From assembly GCF_014852005.1 (NCBI RefSeq), contig NZ_JACVAU010000003.1:310001-374000 (forward strand): a stretch of DNA of 64,000 nt, written 5' to 3'. The position numbers and the translations under genes were made by a program. A model generated the notes under the pieces. It was not told the DNA's origin. It worked only from the letters and a program-made list of their open reading frames with translations, and searched no databases. This document shows, in pieces, positions 18,601 through 25,136 of this stretch (within the stretch, counting starts at the first letter, position 1; each line of letters opens with the position of its first letter). Source of the DNA: Pseudoxanthomonas sp. PXM03 (GTDB lineage Bacteria; Pseudomonadota; Gammaproteobacteria; Xanthomonadales; Xanthomonadaceae).

Positions 18601-18881
18601 GCCTCCAGCCCACGCACGATGCCGGCCAGCGAGCATTCGTCGGTGATCGCCAGGGCCTCGTAGCCGCAGTGCTTCGCGCGGACGAACAGGTCTTCCGCGC
18701 TGGAAGCGCCACGCAGGAACGAGAAATCCGACAGGCAGTGCAGTTCGGCGTAGGCCGGCAGACTGTCGTCGGCCAGCGCGTCGTCATTGGCGGCCGCGTG
18801 CACCCGCAGCCGATGCGCGGTCTCCCAGGCGCGCGGCACGTGGGCACCCGGGTAGTCGCCGCGCTCCTCGTCGCGGCTCAC
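15636..18881 (-). CDS. dnaE2: Error-prone DNA polymerase DnaE2 (ImuC)
   Basis: 1081 residues, typical of DnaE2. The PHP domain is near the N terminus ([34 protein letters not shown]), the polymerase core has the catalytic [15 protein letters not shown], and there is an OB-like C-terminal region ([20 protein letters not shown]). With ImuA and ImuB it makes the SOS mutasome that copies past lesions. A longer frame extends into imuB; the GTG at 18881 overlaps the imuB stop as GTGA, so I chose it. Expression should follow the LexA2 operator ahead of lexA2. Confidence 0.95.
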   Translation of the reverse strand: MSRDEERGDYPGAHVPRAWETAHRLRVHAAANDDALADDSLPAYAELHCLSDFSFLRGASSAEDLFVRAKHCGYEALAITDECSLAGIVRGLEASRATGLKLIVGSEFTLACGLKCALLVETLHGYTRLCELITTARRAAPKGTYRLTRQDVERVLGNEEPEAGGLFALWLPCRTPDDAQGRWLQQVLGARVHLAVELHREQDDAARLQQLLDLAVRMSMTTIASGDVHMDVRRQRVLQDTMTAIRHTLPLAECGEHLFRNGERHLRTRRALGNIYPAALLENAVALAQRCTFSMEEVKYRYPAELVPAGHTPASWLRALTEQGMRERWKDGVPPAIVVQIDEELALIAKLKYEAFFLTVEDIVRFAKSRDILCQGRGSSANSAVCFALGITVVDPAESRLLMARFLSEERGEPPDIDVDFEHARREEVLQYVYGKYGRRRAALAATVIRYRGKSAVRDVAKAFGLPPDQIALLAECFGWGNGETPMEQRLREAGFDPENPLIHRVLAVTTQLRGHPRHLSQHVGGFVINDGPLSEVVPVENAAMDDRTIIQWDKDDLETMKLLKVDCLALGMLTCIKKAVDLVAKHHGYTIDLAGLPPGDKRTYAMIQAADTIGVFQIESRAQMSMLPRLKPKNFYDLVIEVAIVRPGPIQGGMVHPYLRRRQKKEAVTYPSEGIEAILGNTLGIPLFQEQVMELVIHAGYTPSEADGLRRSMAAWGRGGDMTPHRDKIRRLMEDKDYSSEFIDQIFEQIKGFGSYGFPQSHAASFAKLVYISCWLKRHEPAAFVCALLNAQPMGFYSASQIVQDARRGHSAGRPRIEVRAVDVACSDWDNTLEGGRMRSDAVRGGQAAVRLGFRQVSGLSETVGKAIMSARAQRPFTDVRDLCLRASLDEKARSALAEAGALQSLAGHRHAARWAAAGIERQRPLLPGSPDEDDIVLPAPSQVEDVLSDYRVTGLTLGVHPLALLRERLRQQRVVDSRQLQDLPHGRGVHVAGIVTQRQRPGTASGVIFVTLEDEHGVVNVVVWARIAERRRKALLGARLLGVRGRWEHVDGVRHLIAHDLHDFSHLLGELQTSSRDFH

Positions 18882-20296
18882 GCGAACCACCCATGCAGCA
18901 TCCAGCCGCCCTGCTCGCCGGGCGGCGCGAAGGCCCAGGCGCGCTGGCCCTGCGAGGTCTCGAGCACGTAGTAATCGCGGCGCGCGTCCTCGCCATCCCA
19001 CCAGCCGCTTTCCAGCCGCTCCGGGCCGGAGACGATGCGCGGATGTGGGTCGCGCAGCGGCACCGGCTGCGGCAGCAGCCACGTCGGCCGTGGCGGACGT
19101 ATCGGCGCCTGTTCGATGCGGCCGCCATCGCCCTGCATGCGTCGCCACGCGCGTTCCGGGCGCGGATCGCCCGCAGGCGCCACGCGGTGCACCGCCTCAT
19201 CGCCCAGGCGCGCGCGCAGGCGTTCACGCAGCTGCGGCCACGGCAACTGCTGCTGCGGTCGTGTATCGAACAGATCGCGCGCCGCCGGCACGAACGGTGG
19301 CAGCTCGCGTGCCAGCAGGCGCACGCCGACCACCGGCTGCGCGATCTGCACGCGCTCCAGCCGATTGCGGGTCAGCTCGAACAGCATCGCCGGTTCGCGT
19401 TCGGCGGCCAGCAGGCCTACGTCGACATCGGTATGGCCTTCCTCATGTTCCAGCCGCAGCACGAAGCGCTGCACGCCACCATCGCGGATGGACAGATAGG
19501 TGCACAGGTCCCCGATCAGCCGGCGCAGCGGGAACAGCAACGCCATGTGGCTCTCGACTTCGTAACCCAGTTCGATGCGCGCATCGAAGTGATCCGGCGG
19601 CGCGTAGTAGGCCAGCGGATCGTCGGCCTGGCCGTACAGGCGGTCCAGGTGTTCCAGCACCGGCAGGCCGAAGCGGCGTCGCAGGCTGTCGCGCGGCAAC
19701 CCACGCAGCGTGCGCAGGTCGCGGATGCCCATGCGGTGCAGGCGCTCGCCGGCGTCGTCCGGCAGGCGCGCGCGCCGCACCGGCACGCGGTCCAGCATCT
19801 CGGCCATCGCCGCTGGCTGCATCACCGCCAGGCCATCACGCAGGCCGGCGAGCACATGCGCCGCGCGCGGCGTGGGCGCCAGCGCGAGGCGATGCTGGAA
19901 ACCCAGCAGCCCCAGTTCCTCGCGCAGCCGCGCCTCGATGCGCGGCCACGGTCCCAGCAAGCGAAAGCTGGCGCGCACCTCCAGCACCAGGCACCCCGGC
20001 CACTGCGCACTGACCAGCGAACTGTGGCGATACGCCCAGGCGGCGAGGAAACGCTGCCAGCGCGCTTCGGCCGGCGGGTCGTGTTCGACCATCGCGAAGT
20101 CCGGCAGCAGCGCGTGCGCGGCGGTCAGGCGCATGCCGGCTCGCAGGCCCGCCTGCGCGGCCGACGCATTCACGGCATGCAGGGTGCGCAGTTGCGCGGC
20201 GCCACCGATCAGCGCCAGCGGCGCGTCGGGATCAGGCAAACGCCGGAGGACGGCGTCCAGCGCCAGCTGCGGCAGCAGTACACAGGCCCAGAGCAT
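18878..20296 (-). CDS. imuB: ImuB, inactive Y-family polymerase-like hub of the mutasome
   Basis: 472 residues of the DinB/UmuC fold ([40 protein letters not shown] in the helix-hairpin-helix part). Where active Y polymerases have acidic catalytic residues, this protein reads [12 protein letters not shown], fitting the family knowledge that ImuB is not catalytic but links DnaE2 to the sliding clamp. A clamp-binding-like [10 protein letters not shown] stretch lies in the C-terminal third. It overlaps dnaE2 by four bases and follows imuA by nine. Confidence 0.93.
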   Translation of the reverse strand: MLWACVLLPQLALDAVLRRLPDPDAPLALIGGAAQLRTLHAVNASAAQAGLRAGMRLTAAHALLPDFAMVEHDPPAEARWQRFLAAWAYRHSSLVSAQWPGCLVLEVRASFRLLGPWPRIEARLREELGLLGFQHRLALAPTPRAAHVLAGLRDGLAVMQPAAMAEMLDRVPVRRARLPDDAGERLHRMGIRDLRTLRGLPRDSLRRRFGLPVLEHLDRLYGQADDPLAYYAPPDHFDARIELGYEVESHMALLFPLRRLIGDLCTYLSIRDGGVQRFVLRLEHEEGHTDVDVGLLAAEREPAMLFELTRNRLERVQIAQPVVGVRLLARELPPFVPAARDLFDTRPQQQLPWPQLRERLRARLGDEAVHRVAPAGDPRPERAWRRMQGDGGRIEQAPIRPPRPTWLLPQPVPLRDPHPRIVSGPERLESGWWDGEDARRDYYVLETSQGQRAWAFAPPGEQGGWMLHGWFA

Positions 20297-20305
20297 GCGC
20301 AGGCC

Positions 20306-20932
20306 TCAATGCGCGAGCAGCGCGAAGGGCTGCGCGGGCGCCGGGCCGCCGCGGCATTTGCGCACCTGCCAGTGCGTGCCGCCCTGCGCGTCGCGGGTGG
20401 CCTCCACGCGCAACGCGGCCGCCGACGGATTGGCGGCATGGCGGCGGTCGCGCAGCGCGAAGCCCAGGCACTCGCCGCTGTCCGCGGCCACCTGCAGGCG
20501 GCGCAACGCAGGCCCATCCGCCTGCACCGGCCACCCCAGCACGGCAGCGCAGGCGCCGCTGCGCAGGCATTGTTCGAACGCCCACAGCGCATCGCGCGGC
20601 GCTGCTTCCACGATTTCCAGCAGCGCCAGGTCCACGCCGGCCGCCTGCCACGCGGGGGCATACGGAATGTAGGGCGGTGCGATCACCGCCACCGGATTCC
20701 CCGCCTGCGTGAGCCGCGCCAGCGTGGGCAGCAGCAGCGCCAGTTCGCCCACGCCATCGGCGGGCAGGAGCAGTTCGGTCAGCGCACGGCGTGGCCAGCC
20801 ACCCTGCGGCAGCAAGGCGTCGAGCGCAGCATGGCCGGTGGGCTCGCCATCGGCGGCGATGGCTGCGCTGCGGCCCGCGTGCCACAGCGTGCGCGCGGCC
20901 AGCAGCGTGTCGAGGGCGACAACCGCACCCAT
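20306..20932 (-). CDS. imuA: ImuA, RecA-like mutasome protein
   Basis: 208 residues of the ImuA / SulA-like family: GHAALDALLPQGGWPRRALT, ELALLLPTLARLTQAGNPVA, VIAPPYIPYAPAWQAAGVDL, and ALWAFEQCLRSGACAAVLGW. ImuA resembles RecA but lacks full recombinase function; it works with ImuB and DnaE2 in damage-induced mutagenesis. Its ATG lies one base beyond the lexA2 stop, showing an operon. Confidence 0.92.
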   Translation of the reverse strand: MGAVVALDTLLAARTLWHAGRSAAIAADGEPTGHAALDALLPQGGWPRRALTELLLPADGVGELALLLPTLARLTQAGNPVAVIAPPYIPYAPAWQAAGVDLALLEIVEAAPRDALWAFEQCLRSGACAAVLGWPVQADGPALRRLQVAADSGECLGFALRDRRHAANPSAAALRVEATRDAQGGTHWQVRKCRGGPAPAQPFALLAH

Positions 20933-20933
20933 G

Positions 20934-21539
20934 TCAGCCGCGCCTTACCAGGCCGCAGTACACGCCTTCGATGGCAAAGTCCTGCCCGGGCTGCACGTCG
21001 ATGGGCGCATGCGCGGGATTGCGCGGCAGCAGGCGGATGCGGCGGCGTTCGCGCTGCAGGCGCTTGATGGTCAGTTCGCCGTCGATGCGCGCCACCACGG
21101 TCTGCCCGTCGCGCGCGTCGGGAGTGCGGTGCACGCCGACAAGATCACCATCGACGATGCCGTCGTCGATCATCGAGTCGCCCTGCACCTTCAGCAGGTA
21201 GTCCGGCTGCGGCGAGAACAGCCGACGGTCCAGCCACAACTGCTCATCCAGGCCGATATCGGCTCCGATCGGTTGGCCAGCGGCCACCCGACCCAGCACC
21301 GGTAGCGGCAACAGATCGGCCGTCCCACCCGGCAGGCGCAGGCCGCGTTTCTGTCCCGGGGCCTGCTCCAGCAGACCATCGGCCACCAGGGCCTGCACGT
21401 GCTTCTGCGCGGCATTGCGCGAGGCGAAGCCGAAGGCGTCGGCGATGTCCGCCAGGCTGGGCGCGCGCCCGGCCGCCAACTCACGACGCAGGAAAGCCAA
21501 CACGGCGGCACGTTGGGGAGGCAGGTCGACGGCATTCAT
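20934..21539 (-). CDS. lexA2: LexA2-type SOS repressor
   Basis: 201 residues. N-terminal winged-helix domain (QRAAVLAFLRRELAAGRAPS, IADAFGFASRNAAQKHVQAL) and C-terminal S24 autoprotease domain with catalytic Ser in VQGDSMIDDGIVDGDLV and Lys in TVVARIDGELTIKRL; the cleavage region has the Ala-Gly pair (VAAGQPI). It heads the imuA-imuB-dnaE2 operon. A longer frame from 21602 would run through the operator, so the ATG at 21539 is chosen. The operator ends only one base before this ATG. Confidence 0.94.
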   Translation of the reverse strand: MNAVDLPPQRAAVLAFLRRELAAGRAPSLADIADAFGFASRNAAQKHVQALVADGLLEQAPGQKRGLRLPGGTADLLPLPVLGRVAAGQPIGADIGLDEQLWLDRRLFSPQPDYLLKVQGDSMIDDGIVDGDLVGVHRTPDARDGQTVVARIDGELTIKRLQRERRRIRLLPRNPAHAPIDVQPGQDFAIEGVYCGLVRRG

Positions 21540-21540
21540 A

Positions 21541-21558
21541 GGTGTACATTTGTACACC
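21541..21558 (-). promoter_or_regulatory. LexA2 operator, palindromic
   Basis: GGTGTACAAATGTACACC on the minus strand, a near-perfect palindrome around AAAT, matching the TGTACAAATGTACA-type site that I recall for xanthomonad LexA2. It sits directly before the lexA2 ATG, so bound repressor would cover the ribosome-binding region and probably the -10 box. The message may be leaderless or very short-leadered. Confidence 0.85.
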
Positions 21559-21618
21559 CAAAGGTCTCGCATGGCGAGAAAAGAGATGCGGCTTGCCTCC
21601 AAGCCTCATACGCCTCAA

Positions 21619-21634
21619 TATAACTTCAGTTATA
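21619..21634 (+). promoter_or_regulatory. Putative autoregulatory operator of the AbrB/Doc pair
   Basis: A perfect inverted repeat, TATAAC-TTCA-GTTATA, 17 bp before the antitoxin ATG. It is AT-rich against a GC-rich background and overlaps a likely -10 box (TATAAC). Antitoxins of this class usually repress their own operon through such a site. Binding is inferred. Confidence 0.6.
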
Positions 21635-21651
21635 ACGTCAAAGAGGCAGCC

Positions 21652-21873
21652 ATGAAGCTCAAGATCACCACGGTCGGCAACTCTGCCGGTGTCATCCTGC
21701 CCAAGGAGCTCCTGTCGCGCCTCCGCTTGGACAAAGGCGATGAACTCCACGCGCTCGAGACGCCCGACGGCATCCGCCTGACCGTCTACGACCCCACCTT
21801 GGCCGAGCAGATGGACGTGGCCGAGCAGGTGATGCGTCGCCGCCGCACCCTGCTCAACAAGCTGGCCCAGTGA
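21652..21873 (+). CDS. AbrB/MazE-family antitoxin
   Basis: 73 residues. The N-terminal swapped-hairpin AbrB/MazE DNA-binding motif is clear: LKITTVGNSAGVILPKELLS, followed by LRLDKGDELHALETPDGIRL. The C-terminal tail is charged and helical (AEQVMRRRRTLLNKL), as expected for the toxin-neutralising part. An AGAGG box precedes the ATG at 21652; the upstream open frame from 21415 runs through the divergent lexA2 gene and is not used. The Doc-family gene follows 10 bp later. Confidence 0.9.
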   Translation: MKLKITTVGNSAGVILPKELLSRLRLDKGDELHALETPDGIRLTVYDPTLAEQMDVAEQVMRRRRTLLNKLAQ

Positions 21874-21883
21874 CGCAGCGCTC

Positions 21884-22312
21884 ATGATCGTCTGGATCAG
21901 CCGGGCCTTGGCCCTGGCCATCCATGACCGCCAGTTGGCCGAGCATGGCGGCGCCACCGGCATACGCGACGAGGGATTGCTGGAATCGGCGCTCGCACGC
22001 CCCAGGCAGTTGCACACCTACGGACAGCCTGTGCCGGACCTGGCCGATCTGGCGGCCGCCACTGCCTTCGGCCTGGCGCGCAACCCTCCCTTCCTGGACG
22101 GCAACAAACGCATGGCGGCCGTGGCCTGCGAAGTCTTCATCGTGCTCAATGGCGCCACCCTGTCGGCCGAAGACCACGAGCTGTATCCGCAGTACCTCGG
22201 CTTGTCCGAAGGCAGCCTCGGCGAGGACGAATTCGCCGCGTGGCTGCGTCCGCGGATCATCGCCAGGTCTCCAGGCAAAGTGCAGGAGCCCTCTCCCGCC
22301 TACAGCCCCTGA
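21884..22312 (+). CDS. doc: Doc (death-on-curing) family toxin with altered Fic motif
   Basis: 142 residues of the Doc branch of the Fic fold: IHDRQLAEHGGATGIRDEGL, LESALARPRQLHTYG, ATAFGLARNPPFLDGNKRMA. Doc toxins phosphorylate EF-Tu. The family motif is H-x-F-x-D-G-N-K-R; here residue 68 is Pro (codon CCT at 22085-22087) in place of the conserved His, one base change from CAT. The rest of the motif (F70, D72, G73, N74, K75, R76) is intact. The toxin may therefore be inactive. It follows its AbrB-type partner by 10 bp. Confidence 0.88.
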   Translation: MIVWISRALALAIHDRQLAEHGGATGIRDEGLLESALARPRQLHTYGQPVPDLADLAAATAFGLARNPPFLDGNKRMAAVACEVFIVLNGATLSAEDHELYPQYLGLSEGSLGEDEFAAWLRPRIIARSPGKVQEPSPAYSP

Positions 22313-22329
22313 CAGCGACGCACACTCGC

Positions 22330-22434
22330 CGTCGTCCCAGCGAAAGCTGGGACCCATCTTGCCGTTGCCTTCCCTGACATGCGGGAAGGACGGACATCAG
22401 GGGTAATGGATTCCAGCTTGCGCTGAAATGACGG
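22330..22434. repeat. Palindromic intergenic repeat, CCCAGCGAA family (copy 2)
   Basis: CGTCGTCCCAGCGAAAGCTG at the left and TTCCAGCTTGCGCTGAAATG at the right, bracketing about 55 bp. Same layout as 3145-3246 but more diverged on the right side. It lies between the doc and HDOD genes, which converge. Confidence 0.75.
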
Positions 22435-22531
22435 CCAAGACCTCCCAAACGGCCGCGTTCCACGTGACGGACGCATGGAGTCGCAGGCGGTCATGTCGTG
22501 CGCAGGAGCGCACGTGGCATCGGATGAAACG

Positions 22532-23653
22532 TCAGGCGGCCTGTTCCTCGGCGCGCTCGACCATGGTCTCGGCCATCTGCCGCCAACTGGGCAGCTGGTC
22601 GAGCACGCCCAGCGACTTCAGGTAACCCTCATCCACCGGCTCGTTGCTGGCCAGGGCACCGGCCACATGCACGGCGCCCGGCACCCAGAAGCTGCGCAGG
22701 CTGGAGCGCTGCGGCTGACGATGGAAGGCCACCGCTTCCACGATCGGCATCGGCAGGCCCCACAGGCCCAGCAGGTAGGCGCCGGCCTCGGTGTGGCCGG
22801 GGCGGTCATCGTCCTCGGCGGCCGGCGTATCGCGCTCGTCGCGCACGCCCGGCAACAACAGGCCGATATCGGCGAGCAAGGCCGCCGTGGCGCCGAGCTC
22901 GGAACTGGTGCGCGGCAGGATCTTCGCCGCCAGCCGCGAAGCCAGCAAAGCGCGTTGCTGCAGGACACTGCGATCGACGTTGGAGGCGGTCTTCATCGAG
23001 AACACCTCGCTGGCCAGCACCAGGTCACGCAGTGTGCCCAGGCCCAGCCGGGTGACCGCAGCGCGCAGGTCGGTGATGGAACGGCCGTTGGAAAAATAGG
23101 CCGAGTTGCACAACTGCAGCACCTTGGCCGCGATGGCGGGATCGCCGGCCACCAGCGTGGCGATGTCATTGGCGGTCCCTTCGTCCTCTTCCAGCGCACG
23201 CGTCAGCGCGAAATACAGGTGCGGCGGCGATGGCAGGTGTTCGACGCGGCCGATGGCGCGGCGCAGGCGCGGGCTGTCCAGCAGGTCGCGCAATTCTTCC
23301 AGGCTGTGGATCGCCTCAAGCACCGTTTCCGACGACAGCGGCAGCGGCAGGAAGCGGTGTGCCACGCCGATCAGCTTGATCGGCGCCGCCAGGCTCTCCG
23401 CAGCGCCTTCCAGCAGCGCGATGCGGATGGTCTCCGGACGCAGCGTGCGGATCTGGCCGAGCAGCGTGGCCGGTGGCAGGTCGGCGAGCGCCGGGCCCGC
23501 CATCACCACGTCCACCGGGCCATTGGCGACGGTATACATCGCCGACTTGGCGTCGGCGACGACCTCCACGGTCCATTCGTCCCCCATGTCGCCGATGTAA
23601 TCGGCCAGGTCGTCAGGCAGGCAGGCGGTGTCGCCAACATACAGAATGCGCAA
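22532..23653 (-). CDS. HDOD-domain signalling protein with degenerate receiver-like N terminus
   Basis: 373 residues. Residues about 1-120 look like a receiver fold (LRILYVGDTACLPDDLADYI, VDVVMAGPALADLPPATLLG) but lack the usual acidic phosphorylation site. Residues about 145-350 are an HDOD domain (LPSPPHLYFALTRALEEDEG, AAKVLQLCNSAYFSNGRSIT, AVTRLGLGTLRDLVLASEVF). HDOD proteins act in regulatory networks, often in motility or cyclic-di-GMP pathways. I chose the TTG at 23653, preceded by AAGGGGAAG at proper spacing; an ATG at 23695 would add 14 residues without a visible ribosome site. Confidence 0.85.
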   Translation of the reverse strand: MRILYVGDTACLPDDLADYIGDMGDEWTVEVVADAKSAMYTVANGPVDVVMAGPALADLPPATLLGQIRTLRPETIRIALLEGAAESLAAPIKLIGVAHRFLPLPLSSETVLEAIHSLEELRDLLDSPRLRRAIGRVEHLPSPPHLYFALTRALEEDEGTANDIATLVAGDPAIAAKVLQLCNSAYFSNGRSITDLRAAVTRLGLGTLRDLVLASEVFSMKTASNVDRSVLQQRALLASRLAAKILPRTSSELGATAALLADIGLLLPGVRDERDTPAAEDDDRPGHTEAGAYLLGLWGLPMPIVEAVAFHRQPQRSSLRSFWVPGAVHVAGALASNEPVDEGYLKSLGVLDQLPSWRQMAETMVERAEEQAA

Positions 23654-24266
23654 AGCACTTCCCCTTGGATCGTTCTTGCAAGCTTCAACGCGCACCCCCT
23701 GCTTGCGGAGGCGCGGACCAGATGAAATCTAGCAAGGATGTCGGCCGCGGCCGGGAGTTCTTGAATCGCGATGCGGAGAATGCGCAGTCCTTCACATTCC
23801 GCTGTCGGTGGATTCCCGACAGCGCTGCGACTCGGAAGCGGAACGTGCCCAGCGCTGCGGCCCGCGATTGTCGAGGTTGAGGTTCCAACGAAGCGCGTGC
23901 GCTCGGAATCGAGTCCACGTCGTTGTCGTTGCAGCGCTACAAGAAGCCGAAGTACTCCCAGGGGAAGTACTCCACTTCCACCTGCGCTTCCAGCGCGCCG
24001 CCGGTGACGTTGCCACTGTCCTTCCTTGTGTACGCCAGCGCGGCGTACATCGCCCGTGTCCCGACAGCAACCACGCATACTGGCCGCGCAGCATGGAAGG
24101 CCATTCGTCCCTGGAAAAGCGATCCCGCAGAAAGCCGATTCTGCGCAGACCAGCAAGCCGGGGACAAAAGGGATGGCGCATGGGGCGACTCCTGCGGCAA
24201 AGCGGACAGGCATGGCGTCATCGCCGACACCCCGACCCTGCCAGCATCCGTTCGGCGGGGGGGCGA
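23654..24266. other. Intergenic stretch upstream of the HDOD gene
   Basis: About 600 bp. It holds the promoter region of the HDOD gene and one possible short gene (23937-24104, minus). I see no repeat, RNA gene or family match in the remainder. Confidence 0.5.
23937..24104 (-). CDS. Possible 55-residue orphan protein or gene remnant
   Basis: A short frame with an AGGGACGA box before the ATG at 24104 and GC-rich third codon positions typical of real genes here. The C-terminal end is unusual and aromatic: EAQVEVEYFPWEYFGFL. I recognise no family. It could be the tail of a decayed longer gene, since the same frame continues upstream without a stop to 24230. Confidence 0.3.
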   Translation of the reverse strand: MAFHAARPVCVVAVGTRAMYAALAYTRKDSGNVTGGALEAQVEVEYFPWEYFGFL

Positions 24267-25136
24267 TCACGGAGGATCGCAGGCGAACGCTGGCCCCACG
24301 GCCGGTGTCCCGGCATCCGGCTGCGCCAGATGCAGCAGCAGGTGTGCCAGCGTCACCACGTCCTGGAAGTTATGCAGCAGCACGCGCCTGAGCAGGCCCG
24401 CGTCGCCACCGCGCAGGTACTGCAGCCAGGCGCCCGGTGCTTCCGAGCCCGGCAGGTCGTCCTCCCGCACGATGCCCAGCGCATTGCGCTCGATGGTGGC
24501 CAGCCGGCAGTTCTCCCACACCCCGCGATAACGGCGACGCGTGGGGAACAGCAGGTCGAGATGCTCGATGCCTGCCAGCGGCGCGCCCAGTCGCGCCAGC
24601 CGGTAGCGCGTGGCCAGCAGCGGTGAGTCATAGCAGCGGCCGTTGTAGCTGACCAGTCGTGTCTCTTCGCCCAGCCAGCCGGCGAACGCGCGCAGCATCG
24701 CCGGCTCGGCGGACAGATGGGTGATCAGCATCTGGCGAATACGCAATCCCCCGGGCACGAAATCCGACGCGCCGATCATGAAGGCTCGCGTGCCTGTACC
24801 ACCGGACAGGCCGGTGGTTTCAGTGTCGAAGAACAGCATGCCATGCGTCGACAGGGGGCCGGTCCGCGCGAACGTACCGTCGACATGAGGCATCACGCTG
24901 TCGAAGGGCAGGATCTGTTCGAGTCGCAGCAACCCGGGCGCGATCTCCTCGCCCGGCAAGGCGCGATCGCATGCACCTACGCCGATGGACGGACGTGTGC
25001 GTTCGCGAATGCCCAGCATGCGGCGCAGCCCAGGCAAGGGATCGTGCACCGGCGGCGCCTTGCTGGACTGCGCCCCGGGACTGTCATGCCCGGCCTGCCG
25101 TCGCAGCCGCTGCAGTTTCTCCAGGCTGACGCTCAT
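24267..25136 (-). CDS. MrfB/YprB-like ribonuclease-H-fold exonuclease
   Basis: 289 residues. The C-terminal two thirds is a DnaQ/RNase-H-like nuclease: MLFFDTETTGLSGGTGTRAF (Asp and Glu of DxE), VSYNGRCYDSPLL (Asp), VLLHNFQDVVTLAHLL (final Asp). The N-terminal 80 residues are a linker. The start overlaps the helicase stop as ATGA, so the two are translationally coupled. In Bacillus subtilis the matching pair YprA/YprB (MrfA/MrfB) repairs mitomycin damage; by analogy this is a DNA-lesion excision pair. An upstream frame to 25304 lies inside the helicase gene and is not used. Confidence 0.82.
   Translation of the reverse strand: MSVSLEKLQRLRRQAGHDSPGAQSSKAPPVHDPLPGLRRMLGIRERTRPSIGVGACDRALPGEEIAPGLLRLEQILPFDSVMPHVDGTFARTGPLSTHGMLFFDTETTGLSGGTGTRAFMIGASDFVPGGLRIRQMLITHLSAEPAMLRAFAGWLGEETRLVSYNGRCYDSPLLATRYRLARLGAPLAGIEHLDLLFPTRRRYRGVWENCRLATIERNALGIVREDDLPGSEAPGAWLQYLRGGDAGLLRRVLLHNFQDVVTLAHLLLHLAQPDAGTPAVGPAFACDPP

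Noticed and set aside
15636..19148. DnaE2 extended to 19148
   Set aside because: The first 90 or so residues are an out-of-frame reading of imuB; the GTG overlapping the imuB stop gives the family's normal start.
20934..21602. Longer LexA2 form starting at 21602
   Set aside because: The added residues would be encoded by the operator and the divergent promoter, and they have no similarity to LexA N termini.
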